Shown: one piece after another, positions 34,305 to 43,219 of the stretch
Numbering within the stretch: position 1 is the first letter of the stretch
Layout: every line of letters starts with the position of its first letter
Assembly: GCA_051025295.1 (NCBI GenBank)
Contig: JBMGJV010000002.1
Source of the DNA: KBS-83 sp051025295
GTDB taxonomy: Bacteria > Acidobacteriota > Terriglobia > Terriglobales > Acidobacteriaceae
Reading direction: 5' to 3' (one strand)
Length of the DNA: 64,000 bases
Program-made: the position numbers and the translations under genes
Notes under the pieces: generated by a model
The model's database searches: none
Seen by the model: only the letters and a program-made list of their open reading frames with translations
Told to the model about the DNA's origin: nothing

Positions 34305-35860
34305 ACGTACTCCAGCGCGGAACGTACCGGCTCATACGGGAGTCCGACCCACGCAAGAATTGTGCGCAGATCAAGCGCAGCCTCCACGTGGTCCGCCAGC
34401 CGGTCAAGCGATGCCTCGCGCATCTGCTTCCACGCGCTCCTCTCTCGCGCCGGAGCGAGCCCATGAAACGCACGCGCAGCCTGCACCACAGCATGGCGGA
34501 ACACATCTTCGTCGAAGATGCCGTGCACGTACGTGCCCCACACGCGTGTCGACGCATCCACAGCGCCGTCCAGCTTGCCCGTGCTCAACCTCGCGAGTGC
34601 CGCGTCCGCCGCGACATACGTCGTCTCTCCCACGTGAATCTCGTACCCGCGCACGTCGACCGGCTCCATCGTCTGACCGAAAAGACAGCGCGCTGCCAGC
34701 CGGCCCGTCGTCAGCATCGTCGTCTTCTCCGCCTGCATCACGGTGCGGATCGGCAGCAGCCCCAGCCCCTCCGCCATGCCCGCACGCTCCACGCCACCAG
34801 GATCGGCAATCGTCTGCCCCAGCATCTGCATGCCTCCGCAGATGCCCACCACCAGTCCACGTTCCGCATGCGCGCGCACTGCTTCCGCCAGCCCCTGCTC
34901 ACGCATCCACTCCAGGTCCGCCACCGTCTGCTTACTGCCCGGAAGCAACACCACATCGGCATGTGCGCACGCACTCGCTGTGCGACACAGCCGCACCTCC
35001 GCCGACGGTTCGGAGCGCAGCGAATCGAGATCGGTGAAATTCGAAATCGACGGCAGCGCCACCACCGCAATGCGCAGCCGCCGCTCCGGATCGTCCGTCG
35101 CCGCAGGCCAGCCATCCCCGGTCTCGATGCGCGGCAGCCCCAGGCTGTCCTCCTCTTCGAGCGCCAGCCCGGGCAGATACGGAACCACCCCGAGACATGG
35201 CTTGGCCACGCGTTGCTCGATGGCAACGATCCCGGGCCGCAGCAACTCCACATCCCCACGAAATTTGTTGATCACGAACCCGCCGATGCGATCGCGTTCG
35301 TCACGGTCCAGCAACTCGAGCGTGCCCAGCAGCGACGCAAATACTCCACCCCGATCGATGTCGCCCACCAGCAGGCACCGCGCATCCGCCATGGCGGCCA
35401 TCCGCATGTTCACAATGTCGTTCTGCTTCAGGTTGATCTCGGCCGGCGATCCCGCACCTTCCAGCACAATCACGTCGTGCGTCGCTGCAAGCTCGGCGTA
35501 ACTCTCTTCGACCAGCGGCAGCAGCTCCGTCACGCGCCGTTGGTAGTAGTCCGCGGCTGACAGCTTCTCCCAGATGCGCCCGCGCACTACCACCTGCGAC
35601 GTGCGGTCGCCCGCGGGTTTTATCAGGATCGGATTCATATGCACGGACGCTGCGATCCCCGCGGCCTCCGCCTGCAACGCCTGCGCCCGCCCGATCTCCA
35701 GCCCCTCCGGCGTTGCCGCCGAATTCAGCGACATGTTCTGCGACTTGAATGGCGCCACGCGCACGCCGTGTCGCGCCAGGATGCGGCACAGCGCTGCGGT
35801 CAGCAGCGACTTGCCCACGTGCGATCCGGTGCCGAGCACCATGATGGCCGGCGTCCTCAT
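34301..35860 (-). CDS. cobQ: adenosylcobyric acid synthase
   Basis: This 519-residue glutamine-dependent amidotransferase amidates the b, d, e and g side chains. The N-terminal ATPase domain has IMVLGTGSHVGKSLLTAALCR and RVAPFKSQNMSLNS; VLEGAGSPAEINL follows. The C-terminal domain has ERGLVVGICGGMQMLGQ with the nucleophilic Cys, and the catalytic His in WGTYVHGIFD. ATG 35860 is chosen since upstream in-frame starts lie inside cobO. A 28-base gap separates it from cobO. Confidence 0.95.
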   Translation of the reverse strand: MRTPAIMVLGTGSHVGKSLLTAALCRILARHGVRVAPFKSQNMSLNSAATPEGLEIGRAQALQAEAAGIAASVHMNPILIKPAGDRTSQVVVRGRIWEKLSAADYYQRRVTELLPLVEESYAELAATHDVIVLEGAGSPAEINLKQNDIVNMRMAAMADARCLLVGDIDRGGVFASLLGTLELLDRDERDRIGGFVINKFRGDVELLRPGIVAIEQRVAKPCLGVVPYLPGLALEEEDSLGLPRIETGDGWPAATDDPERRLRIAVVALPSISNFTDLDSLRSEPSAEVRLCRTASACAHADVVLLPGSKQTVADLEWMREQGLAEAVRAHAERGLVVGICGGMQMLGQTIADPGGVERAGMAEGLGLLPIRTVMQAEKTTMLTTGRLAARCLFGQTMEPVDVRGYEIHVGETTYVAADAALARLSTGKLDGAVDASTRVWGTYVHGIFDEDVFRHAVVQAARAFHGLAPARERSAWKQMREASLDRLADHVEAALDLRTILAWVGLPYEPVRSALEYV

Positions 35861-35888
35861 CGCTCGCCTCGCACTCTGCTGGTCCCGG

Positions 35889-36464
35889 TCACCAGGCCCG
35901 CGACCACCGCGGCCCGCCATGCGACTCATCGCGCAGCCGCGCGTCCACGCCTGCGCTGTGCTCGATGCGCCGAGCCAGCAGCCACAACAGGTCCGACAGC
36001 CGGTTCAAATACGCCAGGATCTCTTCCTTCACCACTTCGCCCGCTTCGACCAGCCGCACCGTATTCCGCTCGGCGCGCCGGCACACCGTGCGCGCCATCT
36101 CGAACGCCGCGGACTGCGTGTGCGCCCCCGGCAGTGACCAGTCCGCCAGGATGCCCTCGATTGCCTCCGTCTTGTGGACCAGTGATGTGACAAACTCCAC
36201 GTCCTCGGCAGAGATCACCGGCGGCACCTTCTTGCTGTTGGGCGGTGTCGCCAGCGCGGAGCCAAGCCGGAACAGCGTCCGCTGCAGCGTCTCCACCCAT
36301 CCCACAATCTCCGCATCCTCACAAATGCTGCGCGCAAAGCCGAGCACCGTGTTCAGCTCATCGACCGAACCGTAAGCCTCCACCCGCACATTCGCCTTCG
36401 ACACACGAATCCCGCCTGCTAGCCCCGTCTGTCCGCCATCGCCCCGCTTGGTAGAAATGCTCAT
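35889..36464 (-). CDS. cobO: cob(I)yrinic acid a,c-diamide adenosyltransferase, PduO type
   Basis: This 191-residue PduO-family protein has STKRGDGGQTGLAGG, YGSVDELNTVLGFAR and ARTVCRRAERNTVRL, followed by NRLSDLLWLLAR, all typical of the trimeric ATP:Co(I)rrinoid adenosyltransferase. It adds the adenosyl group to cob(I)yrinate. A good CAGGAGAG site precedes ATG 36464. It is the first gene of the cob run, and the 338 bases upstream contain no recognisable riboswitch, so it may be expressed independently of cobalamin. Confidence 0.9.
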   Translation of the reverse strand: MSISTKRGDGGQTGLAGGIRVSKANVRVEAYGSVDELNTVLGFARSICEDAEIVGWVETLQRTLFRLGSALATPPNSKKVPPVISAEDVEFVTSLVHKTEAIEGILADWSLPGAHTQSAAFEMARTVCRRAERNTVRLVEAGEVVKEEILAYLNRLSDLLWLLARRIEHSAGVDARLRDESHGGPRWSRAW

Positions 36465-36802
36465 CGTCGCTGCTCTCCTGCCGCGCGCTACTGCTCCCTG
36501 GCCGGAGAGCCGCGTCGGTATCGTAACTAGTTTGGTGACAAAAATGATTCGAATGGTCGCCAAGTACCCCGTCCTGCGGCGCCCGTGTCAGTTGTTCCAG
36601 AATCAGCAGTGTGCACCAGGCGGTCGGGCGGGCACAAGAAAAGGTCGGGTCGCCACTTGCGCCCGCGAAAATCCACAGCGGGCAGGTTGCATCTCGGAAG
36701 CAGCGGCTTTGGTTGGGAAGAAGTCGCCACGGGAGAGCACGTGTTCTGAACGGAAGCGACCACCGCAAACGTCTTCACACGCTCGCGTGGGCCAGCAACA
36801 AC
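36465..36802. other. 338-base non-coding region between scpA and cobO
   Basis: This gap holds the promoter of the cob run. An open frame of 83 codons exists on the minus strand, but its composition and weak start do not support a gene. A small inverted repeat GCCCGC/GCGGGC lies at 36661-36683. I looked for a cobalamin aptamer and found only a weak ACCTGCC match without the rest of the core. It may be one edge of the segment separating scpA from scpB. Confidence 0.45.
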
Positions 36803-37663
36803 TTAGTGCCAGTCGTCGCGCGCAGCCAGCGTGTCGTTCATCACCTGCTCGAAGGCGCTGTGTTTTTTCACTAGGATGTCGCTGAAGCTGTGCTCCTGTC
36901 GCAGCAGAATCGCCTGCAGCCGCACCAGTTCGAGCAGTGCAAGAAACATGCAGATCACCGCTCGCTCGGAGCGCGCATTGCGCAGCATCTGGCTCAGCGG
37001 CACGGGGTGGTCTTCCATGGTGAGCCGCCGGCGCAGATAGTCGATCATCTGCCCCACCGTCACCGTCTCCTCATCCATGTTCAGGATCGGCCGCTGCTTC
37101 ACTCGTTCCAGCACTTCACGGAACACGCGCACCAGGTCCATCGTGTCCGCAGCAATCTCGCGCTCACCTGTCTCTTCGTCGCGAAACTCCGCTGCCAGCG
37201 ACGGCCGCGACCACGTCGCTTCTTCGATCTGCTGCTTCTGTCGCAGCATCTGTGCCGCATTCTTGAACCGCTCATGCTCGAGCAGCCGCTCCACCAGCTC
37301 GCGCCGCGGATCCTCGCTTTCACCCTCCGGCTCAGCCGGCGAGCGGGGCAGCAGCATGCGGCTCTTGATGTGGATCAGCAGCGCTGCCGTGTAAATGAAG
37401 TCCCCGGCCGCATCTACATCCGTCTGCTTCAGCCGCTCCACATAGCCCAGAAACTGCGCCGTGATCGTCGCAATCGGAATGTCGTAGATATCGATGTCCT
37501 GCTTGCGAATCAGGTCCAGCAGCAGGTCGAGCGGGCCGTCGTATACCTCACCGACGACAACCGAAAACGGCGACACGCTCTCTACCGCATCTTTTTTGCG
37601 CGCTGGCTTGGCAGCCGCTTTCTGTGCCGTATCGAGCTGCGGATCCCCGGGAACACTCTGCAT
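36803..37663 (-). CDS. scpA: segregation and condensation protein A
   Basis: This 286-residue kleisin bridges SMC and ScpB in chromosome condensation. The N-terminal signature VYDGPLDLLLDLIRKQDIDIYDIPIATITAQFL-type region is complete (about 40-72), followed by AADFIY-like DAAGDFIYTAALLIHIKSRMLLP. The C-terminal winged helix ends with AVICMFLALLELVRLQAILLRQE. About 30 basic residues precede the core. trpS is 84 bases upstream on the same strand. scpB is not adjacent, but 25 kb further downstream. Confidence 0.93.
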   Translation of the reverse strand: MQSVPGDPQLDTAQKAAAKPARKKDAVESVSPFSVVVGEVYDGPLDLLLDLIRKQDIDIYDIPIATITAQFLGYVERLKQTDVDAAGDFIYTAALLIHIKSRMLLPRSPAEPEGESEDPRRELVERLLEHERFKNAAQMLRQKQQIEEATWSRPSLAAEFRDEETGEREIAADTMDLVRVFREVLERVKQRPILNMDEETVTVGQMIDYLRRRLTMEDHPVPLSQMLRNARSERAVICMFLALLELVRLQAILLRQEHSFSDILVKKHSAFEQVMNDTLAARDDWH

Positions 37664-37747
37664 CCCGCAAGCCTACCGCGAAACGCGGAGTCTGGCGCAC
37701 TCTCCGGGAGCTCGAAGCTCGCACGCAGGACGATCCGCGTGCAGGGG

Positions 37748-38845
37748 CTACAGGCCGCCTGACGGCAGCAGGTGCATCGCGGCATTCACCTCGACCATCG
37801 TCGCGGCCGCCCGCAGCCGCGCCTTCGCCGCACCCGCATCCAGAATGTCCCGCACCAGCGCCTCTCTGAACTCCGCACGTCGCTCCTGGATCGGCACCAG
37901 CTCTCGCGCAATCGAGTCCGCCGCCCAGCCCTTGCACTCCAGGCAACCGATGCCGGCCGTGCGGCAGCCCTCGTACACCTTCAGCAGCGTCTCCTCGCTC
38001 GAGAAGACCTTGTGCAGATCACCTACCGGGCACTTGTCCGGATCGCCCGGATCCTTGCGTCGCACGCGCGCCGGATCTGTCACCATCGGCCGCAGCTTCT
38101 CGCGGATCACCGGCTCGGGGTCAGTCATCAGGATCGTGTTGCCGTAGCTCTTCGACATCTTGCGGCCATCCGTACCCGGCAGCTTCGGCGACGGCGTCAG
38201 CAGCGCCTGCGGCTCCGGCAGGATGTTCGCGCTCGCCTCGGTGTGCTCGCTGTCCCGCCCCTGCGTCGCGGCCACATGATTGAAGCGCCTCGCCACCTCG
38301 CGCGTCAGCTCGATATGCGCCACCTGGTCCGCACCCACCGGCACATCATGCGCCTGGTAGACCAGGATGTCCGCAGACTGCAGCAGCGGATAGCCGAGAA
38401 ACCCATACGTGCTCAGGTCCTTGCCGGTCAGGTTCTCCTGCTGCTCCTTGTATGTCGGCACACGCTCCAGCCAGCCCAGCGGCGTCATCATGCTCAGCAG
38501 CAGATGCAGCTCAGCATGCTGCGGCACATGGCTCTGCACAAACAGCACGGACTGCTCTGGATCGAGCCCCGCGCCCAGCCAGTCCAGCGCCACGTCAAGT
38601 GTGTTCTGCGCCACGTTCCGCGGGTCGGCGTAGTCCGTCGTCAGCGCGTGATAATCGGCGATGAAGAAGTAGCACTCGTAGCGCCGCGCCTCGTCCGGCG
38701 TGCGCTCGTTCTGCAGCCGCACCCAGTTCTTCAGCGCGCCCATGTAGTTGCCCAGGTGCAGCTTGCCGGTGGGCCGCATGCCGCTCAGTACGCGGCGCGG
38801 CGACAGGAACTTGGACGGAGAGACAGCAGCATCAGTCAGTGGCAT
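37748..38845 (-). CDS. trpS: tryptophanyl-tRNA synthetase
   Basis: This 365-residue class I synthetase charges tRNA-Trp. The HIGH-equivalent is GKLHLGNYMGAL near residues 28-36 and the KMSKS loop is GRKMSKSYGNTI. SGMRPTGKLHLGN, LLSMMTPLGWLERVPTYKEQ and YPLLQSADILVYQAHDVPVG are characteristic. ATG 38845 gives the standard N-terminus plus a 13-residue leader. It sits between the site-2 protease and scpA, in the same direction. Confidence 0.95.
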   Translation of the reverse strand: MPLTDAAVSPSKFLSPRRVLSGMRPTGKLHLGNYMGALKNWVRLQNERTPDEARRYECYFFIADYHALTTDYADPRNVAQNTLDVALDWLGAGLDPEQSVLFVQSHVPQHAELHLLLSMMTPLGWLERVPTYKEQQENLTGKDLSTYGFLGYPLLQSADILVYQAHDVPVGADQVAHIELTREVARRFNHVAATQGRDSEHTEASANILPEPQALLTPSPKLPGTDGRKMSKSYGNTILMTDPEPVIREKLRPMVTDPARVRRKDPGDPDKCPVGDLHKVFSSEETLLKVYEGCRTAGIGCLECKGWAADSIARELVPIQERRAEFREALVRDILDAGAAKARLRAAATMVEVNAAMHLLPSGGL

Positions 38846-38901
38846 GGATAGGAAGGACGCGCGGTTGCTTTCGCGATTGTACCGGGGCAGCAGCAGCCCG
38901 C

Positions 38902-39606
38902 TTAGCGCAGACCCGATCCGTGCAGCAGCAGCCCGACGAACAGCCCCAGGATCGGCGACACGATCCGCATCGTCACCCAGCCGCCTACGAGGAACGCGAG
39001 GAAGAAGCCGAGGTAGCCCATCCTGTCGTACGCTGCCGCCGCGCGGCCGGAGATCATGTGCCGCACCAGGTGCGATCCATCCAGTGGCGGAAACGGCATC
39101 AGGTTGAACACCGCGAGCACCAGGTTCAACTCGACCGAGATGAAGAACACCAGCGTCAGCGGAAACACCACCGGGGCCGCAGCCATCAGGTCCGGGTTGA
39201 GCGCACCGCTGATCACACCGATCACGCACTCACGGCCCTGCGGCGCATAGCGCTCGACGATCAGCAGCAGCACGAGCGAGATCACCGCGAGCAGCAAGTT
39301 GCTCCCCGGTCCGGCCAGCGTCACCAGCGTGTCATCGCGTTTGTAGTTCTTGAAGTTGCGTCCGGTCACCGGCGTTGGCTTCGCCCATCCAAACAGCACG
39401 CCACCGCCGAACAGTCCCAGCAGCGGCAGCACAATCGTGCCGAACGGATCGATGTGCTTCATCGGGTTCAGCGTCACCCGCCCCAGCATGCGTGCCGTCG
39501 GATCGCCCAGCCGCGACGCCACCCATGCATGCGCCGCCTCGTGAAACGACAGAGCAAACAGCAGCACAATGAACTCAAACACCTTGTAGGCGAGCTTCGG
39601 ATCCAT
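38902..39606 (-). CDS. site-2 protease family membrane metallopeptidase (M50)
   Basis: This 234-residue membrane protein has HEAAH at residues 22-26, the zinc-binding HExxH motif inside the first helix, and FNLMPFPPLDGSHLV, the second motif that supplies the Asp ligand. About six helices are predicted. It lacks PDZ and CBS domains, so it is a minimal Rip-type protease; the substrate is unknown. This family commonly precedes trpS and scpA in several phyla, and the same arrangement is seen here. Confidence 0.88.
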   Translation of the reverse strand: MDPKLAYKVFEFIVLLFALSFHEAAHAWVASRLGDPTARMLGRVTLNPMKHIDPFGTIVLPLLGLFGGGVLFGWAKPTPVTGRNFKNYKRDDTLVTLAGPGSNLLLAVISLVLLLIVERYAPQGRECVIGVISGALNPDLMAAAPVVFPLTLVFFISVELNLVLAVFNLMPFPPLDGSHLVRHMISGRAAAAYDRMGYLGFFLAFLVGGWVTMRIVSPILGLFVGLLLHGSGLR

Positions 39607-39720
39607 GATGAAAGGCTATGCGTGGAAAGCCCAGCGTAACAGAACGTGATCAGGGAACCGCTGTGACAGCAAAGAGAGCCGGTTGAGGAGGTAAACGTTC
39701 GAGAGTGACCTATCTAAAGG

Positions 39721-39750
39721 GGTCATCCTGAGCGACGCGAAGGATCTGCA
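39721..39750 (-). repeat. dispersed repeat copy, TCCTTCGC type
   Basis: On the minus strand this reads AGATCCTTCGCGTCGCTCAG and onward to GATGACC. It is nearly the same sequence as 5884-5907 at the end of the deformylase gene. It lies in the 180-base gap between the site-2 protease start and the acyltransferase stop. Confidence 0.6.
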
Positions 39751-39786
39751 GTTCTATCCAGCTAACAGCACAAGCAGACCAGGGCA

Positions 39787-40635
39787 CTAACCCCCTGATC
39801 CCTGATCCCTAATCCCTGACCCCTGCTGTTGCCATCCCTCATCCCCGACATCGCTCTTCTTCTTGATTTCTTTGGCCGGCACTCCGCCCGCGATCACGCC
39901 GTCGCCAACATCTCGCGTCGCCACGGCCATCGCGCCCAGGATCGCGTCCTCGCCCACATTCACGCCCGCCATCACCGACGAGTGATACGTCACGCGCGCC
40001 CGCGGGCCCAGCACTACGCGCCGGTTCTCAATGTCCTTTGAGTTCTTCGCGTGGTGCGCATGCGAGTACACCGCCGCGTAGTCGCTGATTGACGTGCCTT
40101 CGCGCACGATGATCTCGCCGCGATCATCCAGCATCACGTACTTGTGAATGGTGCAGTTGTCCTCGATCGTCAGGTTGTAGCCGAATGAGAACTCGATGCC
40201 GTGAAACAGCTTCACGTTCTTGCCCAGCGACTTGAAGATGTGCGACCCCAGCACGCAGCGGAACCGGAACCCCAGCCAATGATTCAGCGCCAGCGGCGAA
40301 CGGTCGAACATCTGCCACAAATAGATCAGAGGCTTGCGCTCGGCATACTTCTGCTCATCGATATCGCCGTAGTACTCCGGTTCGAGCGTCACGTTCGCCG
40401 GATCGAGCGCAAGCTCCACGCAGTTGAACGGCAGCTCCGACACGAGCTGGAAATTCAGCTTGCCCCCGTGCGGCCGCGCAAAAAGCAGCTGGTGCAGCGT
40501 GTCCCGCACAATCTCGTTCCGGAGCTTCGGCTCCTTGTGCTTGGTGAACTCTTCGTTCAGAAAACGCAGCCACCGCCGGTAAACATCTTCGGCCTCGGCT
40601 GTGGGCTTCAACTCGCGATACTTGTATTCAGGCAT
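39787..40635 (-). CDS. left-handed beta-helix acyltransferase-like protein
   Basis: This 282-residue protein has a C-terminal hexapeptide-repeat domain (about 140-260): IEDNCTIHKYVMLDDRGEIIVREGTSISDYAAVYSHAHH, then MAGVNVGEDAILGAMAVATRDV and the closing VIAGGVPAKEIKKK typical of such acyltransferases. The N-terminal ~130 residues are helical and specific. Acyl donor and acceptor are unknown. The last ~15 residues (QQQGSGIRDQGSGG) are translated from a GGGATCA-type heptamer repeat and are probably not functional. Confidence 0.8.
   Translation of the reverse strand: MPEYKYRELKPTAEAEDVYRRWLRFLNEEFTKHKEPKLRNEIVRDTLHQLLFARPHGGKLNFQLVSELPFNCVELALDPANVTLEPEYYGDIDEQKYAERKPLIYLWQMFDRSPLALNHWLGFRFRCVLGSHIFKSLGKNVKLFHGIEFSFGYNLTIEDNCTIHKYVMLDDRGEIIVREGTSISDYAAVYSHAHHAKNSKDIENRRVVLGPRARVTYHSSVMAGVNVGEDAILGAMAVATRDVGDGVIAGGVPAKEIKKKSDVGDEGWQQQGSGIRDQGSGG
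39793..39827 (-). repeat. heptamer repeat, five CCCTGAT-like units
   Basis: Five consecutive seven-base units are present on the plus strand: CCCTGAT twice, CCCTAAT, CCCTGAC and CCCTGCT. The array lies in the 3' end of the acyltransferase gene and is read as its C-terminal tail. The same family recurs at 46.1, 46.2 and 55.4 kb. Confidence 0.85.
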
Positions 40636-40838
40636 AAAAACTCAATTCACCTTGGATGTCCGGGCCCGGCGAAAGTCTCGCGACTCATTCCATCGCATCG
40701 AGGACCCCAGAAGCATCGAGGACGTAAGTAGCAGAAATCGCGAACGACGCCCGGATCCCGACGCTGATTCACCGCCCGGCAGCAGCAACGTCATGCTTCT
40801 CCAGACCGGCCGAACACGCCGCCTCTTTGCACCCGACG

Positions 40839-41945
40839 TCATCGCGCGCTCCCTCTCTCCTGCCCCGCGTTGAGAACAACTCCGTCCTGCTCCTGCCCGA
40901 AGCGCCGCAGCTCGGCCAGCAGGGTCGCGGTCGCGCCACGCTCGATCACGGCCAGCGCCCGCTCCACACCTTCTCGCAAATCCGCCGCCACACCGGCCAC
41001 CGCCAGCGCCGCCGCCGCATTCAGCGCCACCACATCGCGTCGTGCCTCGGCCCCCGGGCTCTTGTCGCGGGACGTGATCACCGCCTCCAGCAGCACTGCA
41101 TTCTCGGCCGCTGTCTCGCCGCCCAGCAGCGCCTCGAGCGGCGCGCGCTCCAGCCCCACCTGCTCCGGCACAAACTCGTACTGCTGCACGCGACCCTCGC
41201 GCACCTGCGCCACCGTTGTCGCGCCGGTCAGCGTTAGCTCGTCCAGCCCATCCGAGCCATGCACCACCATCCCGTGCCGCACGTTCAGCCGCGCCATCGC
41301 CGCCGCCACCAGCTCCACGCGGTCCCGCGCATACACGCCCATCACCTGCGCCCGCGCGCCTGCCGGATTGCTCAGCGGCCCCGCCATGTGGAACACGCCG
41401 CGAAACCCCAGCGCGCGCCGCACCGGCTGCACATGCCGCATCGCCGGATGCGCCGCCGGCGCCAGCAGAAACACAAACCCGAGCGCGCGCAGGCACGCCG
41501 CCGCCGCGTCCTCCGTCAGGTCCACCGGCACGCCCAGCGCTTCCAGCACGTCCGCCGATCCGCACTTCGACGTCACCGCGCGATTGCCATGCTTGGCTAC
41601 GCGCGCGCCCGCCGCCGCCGCCACCAGCGCCGCCGCGGTCGATATATTGAACGTCCCGCAGCCATCCCCGCCCGTGCCGCATGTATCCACCAGTGCCGCG
41701 CGTTCGCCGTCGTCCAGCGGCAGCAGCCGCATGCGCTCGCGCAGCGCCCTCACGAACCCCAGCAACTCCTCCGCCGTCTCGCCACGCACCGCCAGTGCGG
41801 TCAGCAGCGCAGCGATCTCCGCATCGTTTGCCTGCCCATCGAGCATCGCGCCCGCCGCGGCCTGCGCCTCCGCCGCATCGAGCGTGTGCCGGCCCTCGAC
41901 CACACTCTTCAGCAACCGCCGCAGATGGTGCGTTAACTCCGCCAT
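40839..41945 (-). CDS. trpD: anthranilate phosphoribosyltransferase
   Basis: This 368-residue enzyme transfers phosphoribosyl to anthranilate in tryptophan synthesis. The PRPP/Mg site is VDTCGTGGDGCGTFNISTAAA, followed by VAKHGNRAVTSKCGSADVLEALG and RALGFRGVFHMAGPLSNPAGA with the anthranilate-binding region. No other trp genes are adjacent, so it stands alone here. It is divergent from sucC with 92 bases between the start codons, and 203 featureless bases separate it from the acyltransferase downstream. Confidence 0.95.
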   Translation of the reverse strand: MAELTHHLRRLLKSVVEGRHTLDAAEAQAAAGAMLDGQANDAEIAALLTALAVRGETAEELLGFVRALRERMRLLPLDDGERAALVDTCGTGGDGCGTFNISTAAALVAAAAGARVAKHGNRAVTSKCGSADVLEALGVPVDLTEDAAAACLRALGFVFLLAPAAHPAMRHVQPVRRALGFRGVFHMAGPLSNPAGARAQVMGVYARDRVELVAAAMARLNVRHGMVVHGSDGLDELTLTGATTVAQVREGRVQQYEFVPEQVGLERAPLEALLGGETAAENAVLLEAVITSRDKSPGAEARRDVVALNAAAALAVAGVAADLREGVERALAVIERGATATLLAELRRFGQEQDGVVLNAGQERGSAR

Positions 41946-42037
41946 ATCGTCTGCCTATCCTAATCCGCGCATCATCCCGACCGTTCGCTCGATGGCGCGC
42001 CGGCTTGCTACTATCAGGAGTTGCGTTCTCGATCCCT

Positions 42038-43219
42038 ATGAAAATTCACGAATATCAGGCCAAGGACATCCTTGCGAAGTACAGCGTCGCCGTGCCGCGC
42101 GGCGAGGTCGCCAACACGCTCGATGAGGCCCTCGAAGTCGCGCGCCGCCTCTTCACCTCCGGCGCCTCCGGTGTCGTTGTCAAGGCACAGATCCACGCCG
42201 GTGGCCGCGGCAAGGGCGGTGGTGTGAAGGTTGCGAAGACCTTCGCCGAAGCCGAAGAGGCTGCCAAGAAGATCCTCGGCATGCAGCTCATCACGCATCA
42301 GACCGGCCCGCATGGACAGAAGGTGCAGCGCCTGCTCGTCGAAGAGACTGCGCCCATCGATCGCGAGCTCTATCTCGGCATCGTCCTCGACCGCGCCGCC
42401 GCGCAGCTCGTCTTCATGGCCTCGCAGGCCGGTGGCATGGAGATCGAAGAGGTCGCCGCGAAGGACCCCGACGCGATCTATAAGGAGTACATCGACCCCG
42501 CCGTCGGCTTCCAGCCCTACCAGGCGCGCAATCTCGCCTTCAAGCTCGGGCTCAAGCCCACGCAGATCAACGAAGCCGTGAAGTTCATGACCGGCCTCTA
42601 CAAGGTCTACACCGACACCGACGCCTCGCTGCTCGAGATCAATCCCTTCATCACCACCAAGGACGATCGCCTGCTCGCGCTCGACTGCAAGATCAACTTC
42701 GATGACAACGCCATGTTCCGTCACAAGGACCTGAAGGATCTGCGCGACGTCGCCGAAGAAGATCCGCTCGAAGTCGAGGCCTCGAAGTACGCCCTCAACT
42801 ACATCAAGCTCGACGGCAACATCGCCTGCATGGTTAACGGCGCGGGTCTCGCCATGGCGACGATGGACATCATCCAGTACGCCGGCGGCTCGCCAGCCAA
42901 CTTCCTCGACGTGGGCGGCGGCGCAAACCAGCAGCAGATCGAACAGGCCTTCGGCATCCTGCTCTCCGATCCCAATGTAAAGGCGATCTTCATCAACATC
43001 TTCGGCGGCATCCTGCGCGTCGATGTGCTCGCCCAGGGCGTGGTCGCCGCTGCTAAGAACCTCGGCGTCAAGATCCCCATCGTCCTCCGCCTTGAAGGCA
43101 CCAACGTCGAAGAAGGCCGCAAAATCCTCAAGGACTCCGGCCTCAACTTCCAGGTCGGCGAAACCATGAAGGACGCAGCAAAGCTCGCGGTGGATGCCGC
43201 CAAGGGAGTCACGCGCTAA
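42038..43219 (+). CDS. sucC: succinyl-CoA synthetase beta subunit
   Basis: This 393-residue protein begins MKIHEYQAKDILAKYSVAVP, the standard SucC start, and has an ATP-grasp domain with AQIHAGGRGKGGGVKVA. INPFITTKDDRLLALDCKINFDDNA and MVNGAGLAMATMDIIQYAGGSPANFLDVGGGA complete the family profile. With SucD it makes ATP or GTP from succinyl-CoA in the TCA cycle. ATG 42038 is preceded by AGGAG about 17 bases upstream, a rather long spacing. sucD begins at the final base of its stop codon. Confidence 0.96.
   Translation: MKIHEYQAKDILAKYSVAVPRGEVANTLDEALEVARRLFTSGASGVVVKAQIHAGGRGKGGGVKVAKTFAEAEEAAKKILGMQLITHQTGPHGQKVQRLLVEETAPIDRELYLGIVLDRAAAQLVFMASQAGGMEIEEVAAKDPDAIYKEYIDPAVGFQPYQARNLAFKLGLKPTQINEAVKFMTGLYKVYTDTDASLLEINPFITTKDDRLLALDCKINFDDNAMFRHKDLKDLRDVAEEDPLEVEASKYALNYIKLDGNIACMVNGAGLAMATMDIIQYAGGSPANFLDVGGGANQQQIEQAFGILLSDPNVKAIFINIFGGILRVDVLAQGVVAAAKNLGVKIPIVLRLEGTNVEEGRKILKDSGLNFQVGETMKDAAKLAVDAAKGVTR

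Noticed and set aside
36527..36778. An 83-codon minus-strand frame in the scpA-cobO gap
   Set aside because: Cys/Arg/Pro-rich and unlike neighbouring proteins in composition, with no convincing ribosome site or domain.
36465..36802. A possible second cobalamin riboswitch before cobO
   Set aside because: Only a weak ACCTGCC match was seen; the aptamer core around GGTGTGAATCC and the CTGCCCCGC segment are missing.
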